Positions 17,949 through 26,678 of a stretch of 64,000 nucleotides of DNA are shown piece by piece; position 1 is the stretch's first letter; each line of letters opens with the position of its first letter. The DNA lies in the NCBI GenBank assembly GCA_900315585.1, contig OMZP01000003.1, forward strand, positions 62,001 through 126,000. Reading direction: 5' to 3'. This DNA comes from an uncultured Eubacteriales bacterium (lineage in GTDB: Bacteria; Bacillota; Clostridia; Christensenellales; Aristaeellaceae). Below the pieces are notes generated by a model. That model did not search any database, was not told the DNA's origin, and saw only the letters and a list, made by a program, of their open reading frames with translations. Position numbers and translations under genes: made by a program.

Positions 17949-18791
17949 ATGAAGAGATTCTTACTTGGCCTGCTGGTTTTTGTCATCGTGGCGGGGGCGG
18001 CTGCCCTGCTGCTGGTGCCGACGGTGGGCAGCCAATACCGGCTCTGGCGCGAAGCCGACGCGGTGCAGGCATACCGCAGCACCGTGTCCCGGCTGGACAC
18101 GCTGGACTGTGGAACGCTGCTGGCCCAGGCGCGCAACGCCAACGGGGAGATGAAGGGCATCGCCCTGCAGGACCCCTGGAGCGAGGGCGACGCGCCCAGG
18201 AGCAACCCCGGGGCCCAGGCCTTGGACGTGGCCGACAACGGCGTGATCGCCGTGCTGGAGATCCCGAAGCTCGGCGCGACGGTGCCGGTGCTGCGCACCT
18301 TCGACGCGGCTTCGCTGGAGAAGGGCACGGTGCATCTGCCCGTCACCAGCCTGCCGGTGGGCGGCGAAAGCACCCACTGCGTGCTGGCGGGGCAGGGCGA
18401 CGGCCGCTTCCTGGACCCGGTGAACGGGTTGGACCGGCTGATCCCCGGCGACTGCTTCTATGTGGAGGCCCTGCAGGATACCCTGATCTATGAGGTGAGC
18501 GAGAGCCTGATCCTCGCCCCCTCGGAATTGGATGCGTTGACCCTGGACCGGAAGGCGGATCAGTGCACGCTGATCGCCGCGCCCAGCGAGGACGAGCGCC
18601 TCGTGGTGCGGGCCATGCGCATCGGGCGGCGGCAGACGCCGCTGGAGGACGATACCCAGGTGCTGCCCGGATGGGCGGCCAGGCTGATATTCGCCGCGCC
18701 GCTGGCGCTGGCGGGACTGATCGTGCTGGCGTTGATCGAAGGACTGAGGCGCGCCGCCACCCGGCGCCGCCGCAGCCGAATGCAACTCTAG
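17949..18791 (+). CDS. Sortase-fold protein lacking catalytic His and Cys (pseudo-sortase)
   Basis: 280 aa with the class C layout: N-terminal membrane segment (1-24), a lid-like motif DPW at 75-77, conserved GVIAVLEIPKLG (98-109), C-terminal membrane segment (243-263) and basic tail. Aligned to the SrtC upstream, the HxVLSGHRG box reads HCVLAGQGDG, giving Gln149 for the catalytic His. The CTLxTCTP box reads CTLIAAP, giving Ala211 for the catalytic Cys. Arg217 is kept. The shared CTL and DAL(A/T) residues make this alignment firm. It cannot carry out transpeptidation by the known mechanism. It sits 22 bp after the SipA-like gene in the same operon. Inference: an accessory or regulatory partner of SrtC. 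Confidence 0.85.
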   Translation: MKRFLLGLLVFVIVAGAAALLLVPTVGSQYRLWREADAVQAYRSTVSRLDTLDCGTLLAQARNANGEMKGIALQDPWSEGDAPRSNPGAQALDVADNGVIAVLEIPKLGATVPVLRTFDAASLEKGTVHLPVTSLPVGGESTHCVLAGQGDGRFLDPVNGLDRLIPGDCFYVEALQDTLIYEVSESLILAPSELDALTLDRKADQCTLIAAPSEDERLVVRAMRIGRRQTPLEDDTQVLPGWAARLIFAAPLALAGLIVLALIEGLRRAATRRRRSRMQL

Positions 18792-18847
18792 CCGCGAACG
18801 CATACGGACGAGCCATATCTGACCGACAAGGATGGAGTGAATGATCC

Positions 18848-21154
18848 ATGAATAACCAGTGCAAACGTGACTCCAGGGGGAAACTGCTCGCTCTCGTGTT
18901 GAGCGTGCTGCTCTTGCTGGGCATGCTGCCGACGCCGGGCGCCCTTGCCGAGCAAAAAGGTGAGCTGACGGTGAAGCTGTCGAGCGACACCTTCAAGAAT
19001 CTGCCCAAGGAACCGTCCGTGGAGGTCGCGCTCTATCAGATCGGCACGGCTGCTCCTGATTCCAAGGCGGGCTGGGCCATCGATCCGGCCTTTGACGGCT
19101 ACAAGATCCTGGAGGCCAAGACCAGCAAGCAGCTGGGCGACATCGCCGCCAAGCTGGCCGGGGACATCGTGGGCAAGGACCAGTTCACGGCCACGAAGCA
19201 GACCCTGACCGGCGGCTTGACGGTGTTCTCGGGCCTCGAGGACGGCGTCTATTTCGGCATGATGACCCAGGGCCCCGACGGGCTGGAGGCTTCGCCCTTC
19301 ATCGCCACCGTGCCTGCCCGCGACCCGGAGACCAAGGCGCTGCGCTACGGCTACGATGTGGCGCTGAAGGAAAGCTGCGTCACCTCGGCCACCGTCAAAA
19401 AGGTCTGGGACGACGCGGACAACCAGGACGGCAAGCGCCCGAACAAGATTGAAGTGACCCTGTCGAGCGGCCAGAAGGTGACCCTGAACGAGGCCAACGA
19501 ATGGACCGCCACCGTCAACAACCTGCCCATCTACAAGGATGGCGTGAAGATCGAATACACCTGGACCGAGGTCGAGGTGGACGGCTACACGCTGCTGACC
19601 CCGGTGGTCGACGGCCTGATCACCACCCTCACCAACCGCCACACCCCGGAGACCACCGAGGCGACGGTCAAGAAGGTCTGGGACGACGCCAACAACCAGG
19701 ACGGCAAGCGCCCGACCTCCATCACGGTCACCCTGTCCGACAGCGCGAAGACGACCGTGACCCTGAACGACGAAAATGAATGGACCGCCACCGTCACCGG
19801 ACTTCCCAAGTACGCGGACGGCAAGGAGATCGTCTACACCTGGACCGAGGCCGCCGTGGACGGCTACACGCTGCTGACCCCGGTGACCGAAGGCAGGATC
19901 ACCACCCTCACCAACCAGCACACCCCGGAGACCACCGAGGCCACCGTCAAGAAGGTGTGGCAGGACGACGACAACAAGGACCAGCGTCGCCCGTCCTACA
20001 TCCAGGCGACCCTGTCCAACGGCGAGACCGTGACCCTGAATGAGCTCAACGGCTGGACCGCCACCGTCAGTGGCCTGCCCAAGTACGAGAACGGCCAGGA
20101 AATCAAATACACCTGGACCGAGGCGAAGGTGGACGGCTACACCTCCACCCAGGTGACCGAGGGCAACGTGACCACGCTGACCAACGTGATCGTCACCACG
20201 CCCGCCCCCACGCCCACGGTCACGGTCGAGCCCACGCCCACGCCCACGGTCACCGTGCCGGTGGAGACCACGAACCCGCCGGTGGTTGGCCCGACCCCGA
20301 CCCCGAGCACCGATTTCAGCGGCACAAAGGTCTGGGTGGACGACAGCAACGCCCACAAGACCCGCCCGGACAGCATCACCGTGAAGCTGCTGGCGGACGG
20401 CAGCGACACGGGCCGCACGCCCACCTGGAGCAACACCGGCTCCGATCGCTGGACCTACACCTTCGCGAACCTGCCTTCGGTGAACGCCAGCGGCGCCACC
20501 ATCCACTACACCGTGGAGGAAGCTCCGGTGGAGAACTACAGGAGCAGCGTTTCGGGCACCACCATCACCAACGAGCTGATCCCCAGGGAGCCCAAGGAGT
20601 ATAAGAACATCTCCGGCGTCAAGACCTGGGAGGACGATGAGAATGCCGGCGGCACCCGTCCCACCTCCGTCACCGTGCACCTGCTGCGCGACGGCGTGGA
20701 GATTGACAAGCGGGTGATCACCGAGGCCACGGGCTGGGCCTATGACTTCGGCCGCCACCCGGTGGACGACGGCTACGGCAATACCTACAACTACACCGTT
20801 CGCGAGGACGGCGTGCCCGGCTACTTCTGCCGCGTGGACGGCCTGAACCTGCTCAACCAGCTGCTGGTGCCGCCGGGAGGCCCCGGCGTCCCGGGCAGGC
20901 CGAATACCCCGACCGGCAACATCATTCCCAAGCGCAAGACCACCACGCCGCGGCCGCCCTTCGAGGGCATGACCGAGGAGGAAATGGACGACTTCATCGA
21001 CATGCTCGACTACGGCACGCCTCTTTGGGGCCAGCTGCTGGGTACCGGCGACGAGACGCCCGTCTATCCCTATGTGTTCGGCGGCGTCGGCGTGGTGGCC
21101 ATCGTCGCGCTGGTGCTGTTCGGCAGAAAGAAGAAGGGCAAAAAGGCTGACTGA
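18848..21154 (+). CDS. Five-CnaB-domain pilin with variant sorting signal LLGTGD
   Basis: 768 aa. Signal peptide at residues 1-35 (cleavage near GALA-EQ). An N-terminal pilin domain (36-180) ends in YGYDVALKES, the position of the WxxxVxVYPK pilin motif, so Lys174 is a candidate acceptor. Three CnaB repeats follow (about 180-455; cores KKVWDDADNQDGKRP, KKVWDDANNQDGKRP, KKVWQDDDNKDQRRP), each with YTWTE and TLTN as expected for Lys-Asn isopeptide bonds. Next come a Pro/Thr linker (TPAPTPT..., about 455-490) and two more CnaB domains (KVWVDDSN and KTWEDDEN). The C-terminus is LLGTGD at 730, a membrane segment and KKKGKK. The Pro of LPxTG is replaced by Leu. Two bp separate it from the class B sortase gene, suggesting a dedicated enzyme-substrate pair. 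Confidence 0.85.
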   Translation: MNNQCKRDSRGKLLALVLSVLLLLGMLPTPGALAEQKGELTVKLSSDTFKNLPKEPSVEVALYQIGTAAPDSKAGWAIDPAFDGYKILEAKTSKQLGDIAAKLAGDIVGKDQFTATKQTLTGGLTVFSGLEDGVYFGMMTQGPDGLEASPFIATVPARDPETKALRYGYDVALKESCVTSATVKKVWDDADNQDGKRPNKIEVTLSSGQKVTLNEANEWTATVNNLPIYKDGVKIEYTWTEVEVDGYTLLTPVVDGLITTLTNRHTPETTEATVKKVWDDANNQDGKRPTSITVTLSDSAKTTVTLNDENEWTATVTGLPKYADGKEIVYTWTEAAVDGYTLLTPVTEGRITTLTNQHTPETTEATVKKVWQDDDNKDQRRPSYIQATLSNGETVTLNELNGWTATVSGLPKYENGQEIKYTWTEAKVDGYTSTQVTEGNVTTLTNVIVTTPAPTPTVTVEPTPTPTVTVPVETTNPPVVGPTPTPSTDFSGTKVWVDDSNAHKTRPDSITVKLLADGSDTGRTPTWSNTGSDRWTYTFANLPSVNASGATIHYTVEEAPVENYRSSVSGTTITNELIPREPKEYKNISGVKTWEDDENAGGTRPTSVTVHLLRDGVEIDKRVITEATGWAYDFGRHPVDDGYGNTYNYTVREDGVPGYFCRVDGLNLLNQLLVPPGGPGVPGRPNTPTGNIIPKRKTTTPRPPFEGMTEEEMDDFIDMLDYGTPLWGQLLGTGDETPVYPYVFGGVGVVAIVALVLFGRKKKGKKAD
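19391..20215 (+). repeat. Tandem CnaB-encoding DNA repeats (about 273-279 bp)
   Basis: Three copies start near 19391, 19664 and 19943. Long identical stretches such as GACGGCTACACGCTGCTGACC are shared between copies 1 and 2, so the array probably grew by recent in-frame duplication and may vary in copy number. Confidence 0.8.
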
Positions 21155-21156
21155 AC

Positions 21157-22521
21157 ATGCGACTGACACGCATATTGCTGATCGTCGTCGCCGTGGTCTG
21201 CTTCGGCGTGGCCCTGAGCTACCCGATTCGGTATCGGCTGGCGCAGAACGAGAACAACGCCAACATGGAAGAGCTCTCCGCCCTGCGCGCCAAGACCCAG
21301 CAGACTGAGGCCGACGCGGACGAAACGACGGCTGAAGGCACCCCCACAGACGAGGGTGCCTCCGGCGTGGAAGCCGACGGGAGCGCGGAGGGCGACGCAG
21401 ACGCCCTCCGCGACGCCGGGGATGAGGACGGGATCGAAGAGGACACAGAGGACGAGGCCGGGGAGGACGAGGACGACGTTCCCCAGATGCCCAAGCGGCC
21501 CACCCTCGCGCCGGAGACCGGAACCGAGGCACAGTCCGGGCCGGAAGGCGACGAGGCCCCCGCCGGGGCCGACGGGCCAAAGGAAGTGTCGGCGCCCGGC
21601 GAACCGGAGGCCGACCCCCAAGATGCGGCGCCCACCCCCGGTGAAATGGAGGCCGGGGCAGGGGAGGACGGGAATGCGGAGGTCGTCGGGACCGCCGCGC
21701 CCACGCCCGAACCCACGCTCACGCCCGCGCCGGAGGGCACGCCGGTGCCGAACCCGGACCTGGAGCTTCTGCTGCTGGACGGCTTCGTCACCCCTAGCCC
21801 CACGCCCCGGGTCACGCCCGTCCCCCAGGACTATGTGACGCCGGAGCCCTCGCCCACCCCCGTGTGGGACGAGTACACCGGCCCGCTGCCCTATCCGATG
21901 TTGGACAAGATCGAGCTGGACAAGAGCCAGATGCTGCCGGAGCTGCGGGAGATCTACGCCCTGAACAACGACCTGGTGGGCTGGATCACCATTCCCGGCA
22001 CCGTGGTGGACTATCCCGTGGTGCAGTGCGAGGACAGCGACTACTACCTGGAGCACGACTTCTACGGCAACGCCAACATCAACGGCCAGATCATACTGGA
22101 CACGCTGTGCGACCCCTATACCCCCAGCTACAACCTGATCCTCAGCGGCCACCACATGAAAAACGGCAGCATGTTCGGGGATCTGCCGGAGTACCGGAAC
22201 AAGAACTACTGGGAAAAGCACAAGCTGATCGAATTTGACTCGCTGATGTTCCGCAAGCAGTACGTGGTGTTCGCCTGCTTCTACTCCGCCGACTACGACG
22301 AGGACGAAGAGGGCTTCCGCTACAACGCGGACATCCAGTACAACATGGAAGCCAAGAAGTGGCTGCGTGAAATTGAAATCAATCAGCTGTACGACACCGA
22401 AATCGACGTGCAGTTTGGGGATGAATTCATTACACTGACGACCTGTAACCGGGCCCGCCACAGAAACGGACGCTTTGTCGTGGTGGCCCGGAAAGTAAGG
22501 GAAGGAGAGACGATCCAATGA
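21157..22521 (+). CDS. srtB: Class B sortase on a long disordered stalk
   Basis: 454 aa. N-terminal membrane segment (3-22), then about 200 residues rich in Asp, Glu, Ala, Pro and Thr (about 38-245, with PTPEPTLTPAPEGTP-like runs), then a complete class B catalytic domain (about 255-454). Catalytic residues: His332 in LSGHHMKNGSMFG, Cys430 in TLTTCNRARH, Arg439 in NGRFVVVA. Class B sortases anchor specialised proteins or, in some streptococci, polymerise pili. The gene directly follows the LLGTGD pilin and overlaps the next gene by 4 bp. The stalk is far longer than in typical SrtB proteins and could lift the enzyme into the wall. Confidence 0.9.
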   Translation: MRLTRILLIVVAVVCFGVALSYPIRYRLAQNENNANMEELSALRAKTQQTEADADETTAEGTPTDEGASGVEADGSAEGDADALRDAGDEDGIEEDTEDEAGEDEDDVPQMPKRPTLAPETGTEAQSGPEGDEAPAGADGPKEVSAPGEPEADPQDAAPTPGEMEAGAGEDGNAEVVGTAAPTPEPTLTPAPEGTPVPNPDLELLLLDGFVTPSPTPRVTPVPQDYVTPEPSPTPVWDEYTGPLPYPMLDKIELDKSQMLPELREIYALNNDLVGWITIPGTVVDYPVVQCEDSDYYLEHDFYGNANINGQIILDTLCDPYTPSYNLILSGHHMKNGSMFGDLPEYRNKNYWEKHKLIEFDSLMFRKQYVVFACFYSADYDEDEEGFRYNADIQYNMEAKKWLREIEINQLYDTEIDVQFGDEFITLTTCNRARHRNGRFVVVARKVREGETIQ

Positions 22522-23405
22522 AGAAACTGGTTGCGCTGATCCTGGTTTGCCTGCTCTGCATGGCCACGACGGCCTTCGCCGCCGAATGGGCCGAGGGGCT
22601 GAGCCCCGCCAAGCCCTCCAACCTCAAGCCCGCCGTGGACCTGAACACCACCGTGGGCTACTGGCTGCCTTTCCCCAGGTCCGGTCTGCCCGCGGAACGC
22701 TATTGCGACGTGCTGGAGCTGTACATGCCCAACCCGGATGTGGCGCTGGGCGAAGGCACCGCCACCCTGTGGAACGCGGACGGTGAGGTCGCGAAGGTGG
22801 ATTTTGCCGACCCCGACCAGGTGGAGATGCGCGACCTGGAGGAGGAGGAGCTCGAGATCATGCACTGGGGCAGCGGCGTGTGCATCGAGATGCACCTGCC
22901 CGTGTCCCTGGCCTTCGGTGAGACCTACTACGTCACCATGGACGAGGGCACCATCACCAGCAATGGCGGCAAGACCAAGAGCATGCAGATCCCCTATACC
23001 GATCAGCTGCCCCTGGAGGAGCAGTATTGGACCCCGTCCGTGACCGGCGACTTCGGCGTCGGCGGCCTGTACTACAGCGCGGCCCCCGCCGAGCCCACCG
23101 ACGAGGAAGAGGAAGCGGCCGAGCCCGCCGAGGAAGCGCACGCCGAGCCCAAGCTCAAGCCGGCGAAGGGCGATGTCGTGAGCTTCGACGTGGTCCTGGG
23201 CGGCGACGCCAAGACCGCCATCATGTACAGCGAAAACAACTCCGTGTACTTCGAGACCCTGGAGTACACCGAGAACAGCCATGTCACCGGCACCATCACC
23301 GAGGACGACGTGCGCTGGGGCGTGGTGTTCGTGGACGAGGCCGGCCAGCCCGTGGACTATCTGGTCATGGGCAACCTGGACGAGGCCGAGGAAACCGCGG
23401 AATAA
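22518..23405 (+). CDS. Exported protein of unknown function, co-translated with srtB
   Basis: 295 aa with signal peptide (1-21, TTAFA-AEW). No sorting signal, lipobox or second membrane segment. Two beta-rich parts (about 25-185 and 218-280) flank a Glu/Ala-rich linker (about 190-217). A phrase like GETYYVTMDEGTI resembles Ig-like or bacterial surface beta domains, but I do not recognise the family. The ATGA overlap with srtB and SD GAAGGAGAG show it belongs to the sortase unit. It may be a pilus-associated secreted factor. Confidence 0.75.
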   Translation: MKKLVALILVCLLCMATTAFAAEWAEGLSPAKPSNLKPAVDLNTTVGYWLPFPRSGLPAERYCDVLELYMPNPDVALGEGTATLWNADGEVAKVDFADPDQVEMRDLEEEELEIMHWGSGVCIEMHLPVSLAFGETYYVTMDEGTITSNGGKTKSMQIPYTDQLPLEEQYWTPSVTGDFGVGGLYYSAAPAEPTDEEEEAAEPAEEAHAEPKLKPAKGDVVSFDVVLGGDAKTAIMYSENNSVYFETLEYTENSHVTGTITEDDVRWGVVFVDEAGQPVDYLVMGNLDEAEETAE

Positions 23406-23540
23406 TACTAAATTCCATCTAATCCATGCACATCTGCGTGCGTCTTTTCCGCCCTGGCTGTGCTTCGCTTCAGTCAACGATGCGCTGCATCGCCTCCCTC
23501 CCACTCCGCATTTGTACATGTTTTAGAAGGAATTTAGTAT
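23405..23540. mobile_element. MITE-like element A (136 bp)
   Basis: Terminal inverted repeats of 24 bp (23405-23428 and 23517-23540) match at 21 of 24 positions; the outer 12 bp (ATACTAAATTCC) are perfect. The core contains TCAACGATGCGCTGCATCGCC, shared with element B at 53479-53638. No transposase; likely mobilised in trans. It begins at the stop codon of the preceding gene. Confidence 0.7.
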
Positions 23541-23635
23541 AAAACAAATATCATTGCGCGAAGCGCCGGGCATGTGCCCGGCGCTTCGTCTATGCTTCGC
23601 CACAGAAATAACCGAGGTTCTTAATTTGGGAATAA

Positions 23636-23664
23636 TTGTAACAAATCCGAAAGAAGTGTATAAT
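23636..23664 (+). promoter_or_regulatory. Promoter of the CAP-domain gene
   Basis: TTGTAA (23636-23641), 17-bp spacer, TATAAT (23659-23664). SD GGGAGG and ATG 23707 follow. Confidence 0.7.
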
Positions 23665-23706
23665 ATATAATATGAAGGCATATGCGCTTCCCGGGAGGTT
23701 TGAGAT

Positions 23707-26481
23707 ATGAAAAGATACAGGGTGTTGGCCGCGCTGCTGGCGGCGGTGCTGCTGGCGGGGCTGCTGCCCGCGGCGCTGACGGAGGAAGTCGCGCCGGTGG
23801 CGGAAGTCGTGGCAATGGAAGAGCCCGCGCCGGTGGCGGAACCCGTGCCGGTGGAAGAGGCGGTTCCCGCGGCGGAGCCCGCGCCGGTGGAAGAACCCGC
23901 GCCTGTGGAGGAATCCGCGCCAATGGAGGAGACCGCCCCGGCGGAGGAATCCATCCCGCTGGAGGACGCCTTCGCGGAGGCGGAGGTGAGCCTGGCCGGG
24001 GACGACGCCATGGCGGATACCGGCCTCACCGCGGAGTATCCGGACGCGCCGGAGGGAGAATATATCTACGGCGAGGAGCCCCTGGAGAGCGAGATCGTCC
24101 TGGAGGGCGACGGCGTGGCCGCCGCCGGGGACGGGGAAGTTGAGGAAGAGGAGACCGGGCTGGAGATCCTGGCCCTGCCCATCACCACCACCGGCTATGT
24201 AACCGTGGCGGCGGAGGCCCCCGTGTTCCTGGACGCCGCCGAGACGCAGGCCATCGGCGTGTTCCCGGAGGGCGCGGTGGTGTATGCCGAGCCCGCGAAC
24301 GAGGAAGGCGCGCTGGTGAGGGTCACCTTCGACACCGAGGAGACCCGGGGCTGGAACGGGGATTTCGTGACCGGCTACGTGCTGTCCGCGGACGCCCTGG
24401 CCTTCACCGAGGAGGAGAACGCCGCCTTCGCCCAGACCCTGGCGACGGACGCGCGCACCCGCTATCTGGGGGGCGTGGCCGTCTCCTGCGTGAATTTTGT
24501 CGCGGTGGACTACGCCGTGCTGGCGGAGGAGAACGCCGTGGGGCTGGGCGTCGCGGCCCACACCCAGGCGGAGATCCAGGCCTTTGTCAACGCCCATCCC
24601 GCCTATCGCAACCAGCTGAACCTGTACAGCGTGGCCGCCAGCGACGCGCCCTACGCCGCCGGTAAGCTGAGCCCGGTGAACCAGCAGTCCGCCCTGAACA
24701 TGACGAACCAGCTGCGCTACATCGCCGGCCTGAACGCGGAGCTGGGCCTGTTCCCCGAGCAGGAGGACGCCATGGGCATGACTGCCCTGGTGCTGCGCCT
24801 GTACAGCGAGCAGTACAAGGCCCAGAACGGCAAGGACATCCTGACCCACTATCCGGGCCGGGCCGCCGCCATCGCCGATCCCGGCTATGACGCCCTGTAC
24901 ACCGCCGGTTACAACGGCGCGGGGCGCTCCAACATCGCCATGGGCTACACCGTGACCAGCGCCCTGCTGGCCTACATGTCCGATGCCGACGACACCAACA
25001 TCAAGACCGTGGGCCATCGCCGCTGGATCCTGAACCCCGCCATGGGCAAGACCGTGTTCGGCGCGAACGGGCGCTTCTCGGCCATGTACGCCCACGACCT
25101 GTCCGGCGCGGGCGGCCAGACCAAGGTGGCCTGGCCCGCCCAGGAGATGCCCCTGCAATACTTCTCCGCCAACGACCCCTGGTCGGTGAGCTTCGGCCGC
25201 GCGCTGAACGCCGACCGGGTGTCGGTGAGCCTGATCCGCGTGCGGGACGGCAGGACCTGGAACTTCTCCAGCGCCGCCGCCGACGGGAATTTCGCCGTGG
25301 AGAACAGCGCCTACGGCCAGAAGGGCTGCGTGATCTTCCGGCCCAGCGGCCTGGACGGCTTCGTGGAGGGGGACACCTTCAACGTGTCCATCACCGACGG
25401 CGAGACCGGCGAGCTCACCCGCTACACCGTGCACTTCTTCCTGTTGGACCTGACGGCCTGCGACCCGCTGGACACCCTGACGGACGTGACCGCCCAGAAG
25501 ACGCCCACCGGCAACGTGCTGAACTGGAGCGCGGTGGCCGGGGCCCAGAGCTACTACGTGTGCCGCCGGGCCAGCAGCGACAACTACTACCAGATCATCG
25601 CGGACGTGCCCGCGCCCGGCTATGTGGACGGCGCTGTCGATGTGAACGCGAGCTACTACTACCAGGTCTACGCCCATGACGCGAGCCGCACCAGCCGCTC
25701 GGCGGTGAGCGTGGAGGCCAGGCGCATCGAGCCGGAGAGCGTGGCGCTGAACCATTCCGGCACCGTGAAGCTCTATCGCAACGCCCAGCTGCAGCTGAAC
25801 GCCGTCTTCGCCCCGGCAGGCGCTTCCGCGGCGCTGACCTGGAAGACCAGCAAAGCCAAGTACGCCACCGTGGACGCAAACGGCCTGGTCACGGCGGTGA
25901 AGAACGGCACCACCATCATCTCCGTCACCACCGACAACGGCAGGCAGGCCAGCGTCAAGGTGAAGGTCATCAGCCCGCCCAAGGCGAAGAAGGTGAACCT
26001 GAACGTGGGCGGCACCGTGACGCTGAACGTGGGCGACACGCTGCAGCTCTACGGCTCGGTGGAGCCCATCGAGGCCGACCAGGCGATCACCTGGAAGACC
26101 AGCCGCAAGAAGGTCGCCGGGGTCACCGCCTCCGGCCTGGTCACGGCCCTCGCCGCCGGCAAGGCCACCATCACCGCCAAGGCCAGGGGCAAGAGCGCCA
26201 AGGTGAAGGTCGTCGTGGTGGACCCCTTCGCCCCGACGGGCGTGGCCCTGAGCGCCACCGGCACCGTGACGATGAAGGTGGGGGAGACGCTGGTATTGGG
26301 CGCGACCCTCGCCCCGGACACCGCCCGCACCGTCCTCACCTGGAAGACCTCCGCCAAGCGGGTGGCCGCCGTGGACGGCAATGGCGTGGTCACGGCCCTG
26401 CGCCGGGGCAGCGCCACCATCACCGTGCGCACCGCCAACGGCAAGCGGGCGAAGGTGCGGATCAAGGTGGTCAAACCCTGA
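23707..26481 (+). CDS. Exported CAP-domain protein with three Big_2-type Ig domains
   Basis: 924 aa. Signal peptide (1-25), Pro/Glu/Ala-rich spacer (26-85, VEEPAPVEE-like), SH3-like region (about 160-235), then a CAP/SCP-type domain (about 320-485) with a NMTNQLRYIAGLN helix, GHRRWILNPAMGKT and SAMYAHD signatures. A fibronectin-III-like domain (about 590-670) is followed by three bacterial Ig-like domains with the repeated core LTWKTSxKxxAxVDxNGxVTA (about 675-924). No LPxTG or membrane anchor; attachment could be non-covalent. CAP proteins in Clostridia are secreted and of mixed function. It has its own promoter and a terminator. Confidence 0.85.
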   Translation: MKRYRVLAALLAAVLLAGLLPAALTEEVAPVAEVVAMEEPAPVAEPVPVEEAVPAAEPAPVEEPAPVEESAPMEETAPAEESIPLEDAFAEAEVSLAGDDAMADTGLTAEYPDAPEGEYIYGEEPLESEIVLEGDGVAAAGDGEVEEEETGLEILALPITTTGYVTVAAEAPVFLDAAETQAIGVFPEGAVVYAEPANEEGALVRVTFDTEETRGWNGDFVTGYVLSADALAFTEEENAAFAQTLATDARTRYLGGVAVSCVNFVAVDYAVLAEENAVGLGVAAHTQAEIQAFVNAHPAYRNQLNLYSVAASDAPYAAGKLSPVNQQSALNMTNQLRYIAGLNAELGLFPEQEDAMGMTALVLRLYSEQYKAQNGKDILTHYPGRAAAIADPGYDALYTAGYNGAGRSNIAMGYTVTSALLAYMSDADDTNIKTVGHRRWILNPAMGKTVFGANGRFSAMYAHDLSGAGGQTKVAWPAQEMPLQYFSANDPWSVSFGRALNADRVSVSLIRVRDGRTWNFSSAAADGNFAVENSAYGQKGCVIFRPSGLDGFVEGDTFNVSITDGETGELTRYTVHFFLLDLTACDPLDTLTDVTAQKTPTGNVLNWSAVAGAQSYYVCRRASSDNYYQIIADVPAPGYVDGAVDVNASYYYQVYAHDASRTSRSAVSVEARRIEPESVALNHSGTVKLYRNAQLQLNAVFAPAGASAALTWKTSKAKYATVDANGLVTAVKNGTTIISVTTDNGRQASVKVKVISPPKAKKVNLNVGGTVTLNVGDTLQLYGSVEPIEADQAITWKTSRKKVAGVTASGLVTALAAGKATITAKARGKSAKVKVVVVDPFAPTGVALSATGTVTMKVGETLVLGATLAPDTARTVLTWKTSAKRVAAVDGNGVVTALRRGSATITVRTANGKRAKVRIKVVKP

Positions 26482-26491
26482 TCGTTCCGCA

Positions 26492-26525
26492 AAGGCCCTT
26501 TTCGGCTGACCGAAAAGGGCCTTGT
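26492..26525 (+). terminator. Terminator after the CAP-domain gene
   Basis: 14-bp stem AAGGCCCTTTTCGG / CCGAAAAGGGCCTT with a 4-nt loop; the T-tract is short (TTGTTG), and the same bases act as the -35 of the next promoter. Confidence 0.7.
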
Positions 26526-26550
26526 TGCGCGCGTCAAAATGGTTTATACT
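26522..26550 (+). promoter_or_regulatory. Promoter of mnmA
   Basis: TTGTTG (26522-26527), 17-bp spacer, TATACT (26545-26550). The -10 lies in ATACTATTCTCA, which matches the terminal repeat of MITE element B and may be a relic of such an element. Confidence 0.5.
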
Positions 26551-26678
26551 ATTCTCAATCTAAAATGTGACATAGATGTCGAGCGGATTTTTCGTCAGGG
26601 CAAGCAGAGAATTCGCAGGCATACACGGAGCGTCTGTCAAGAATTCGGCGCGCAGCCCTGGCGGAAAAGGGCGATGGT

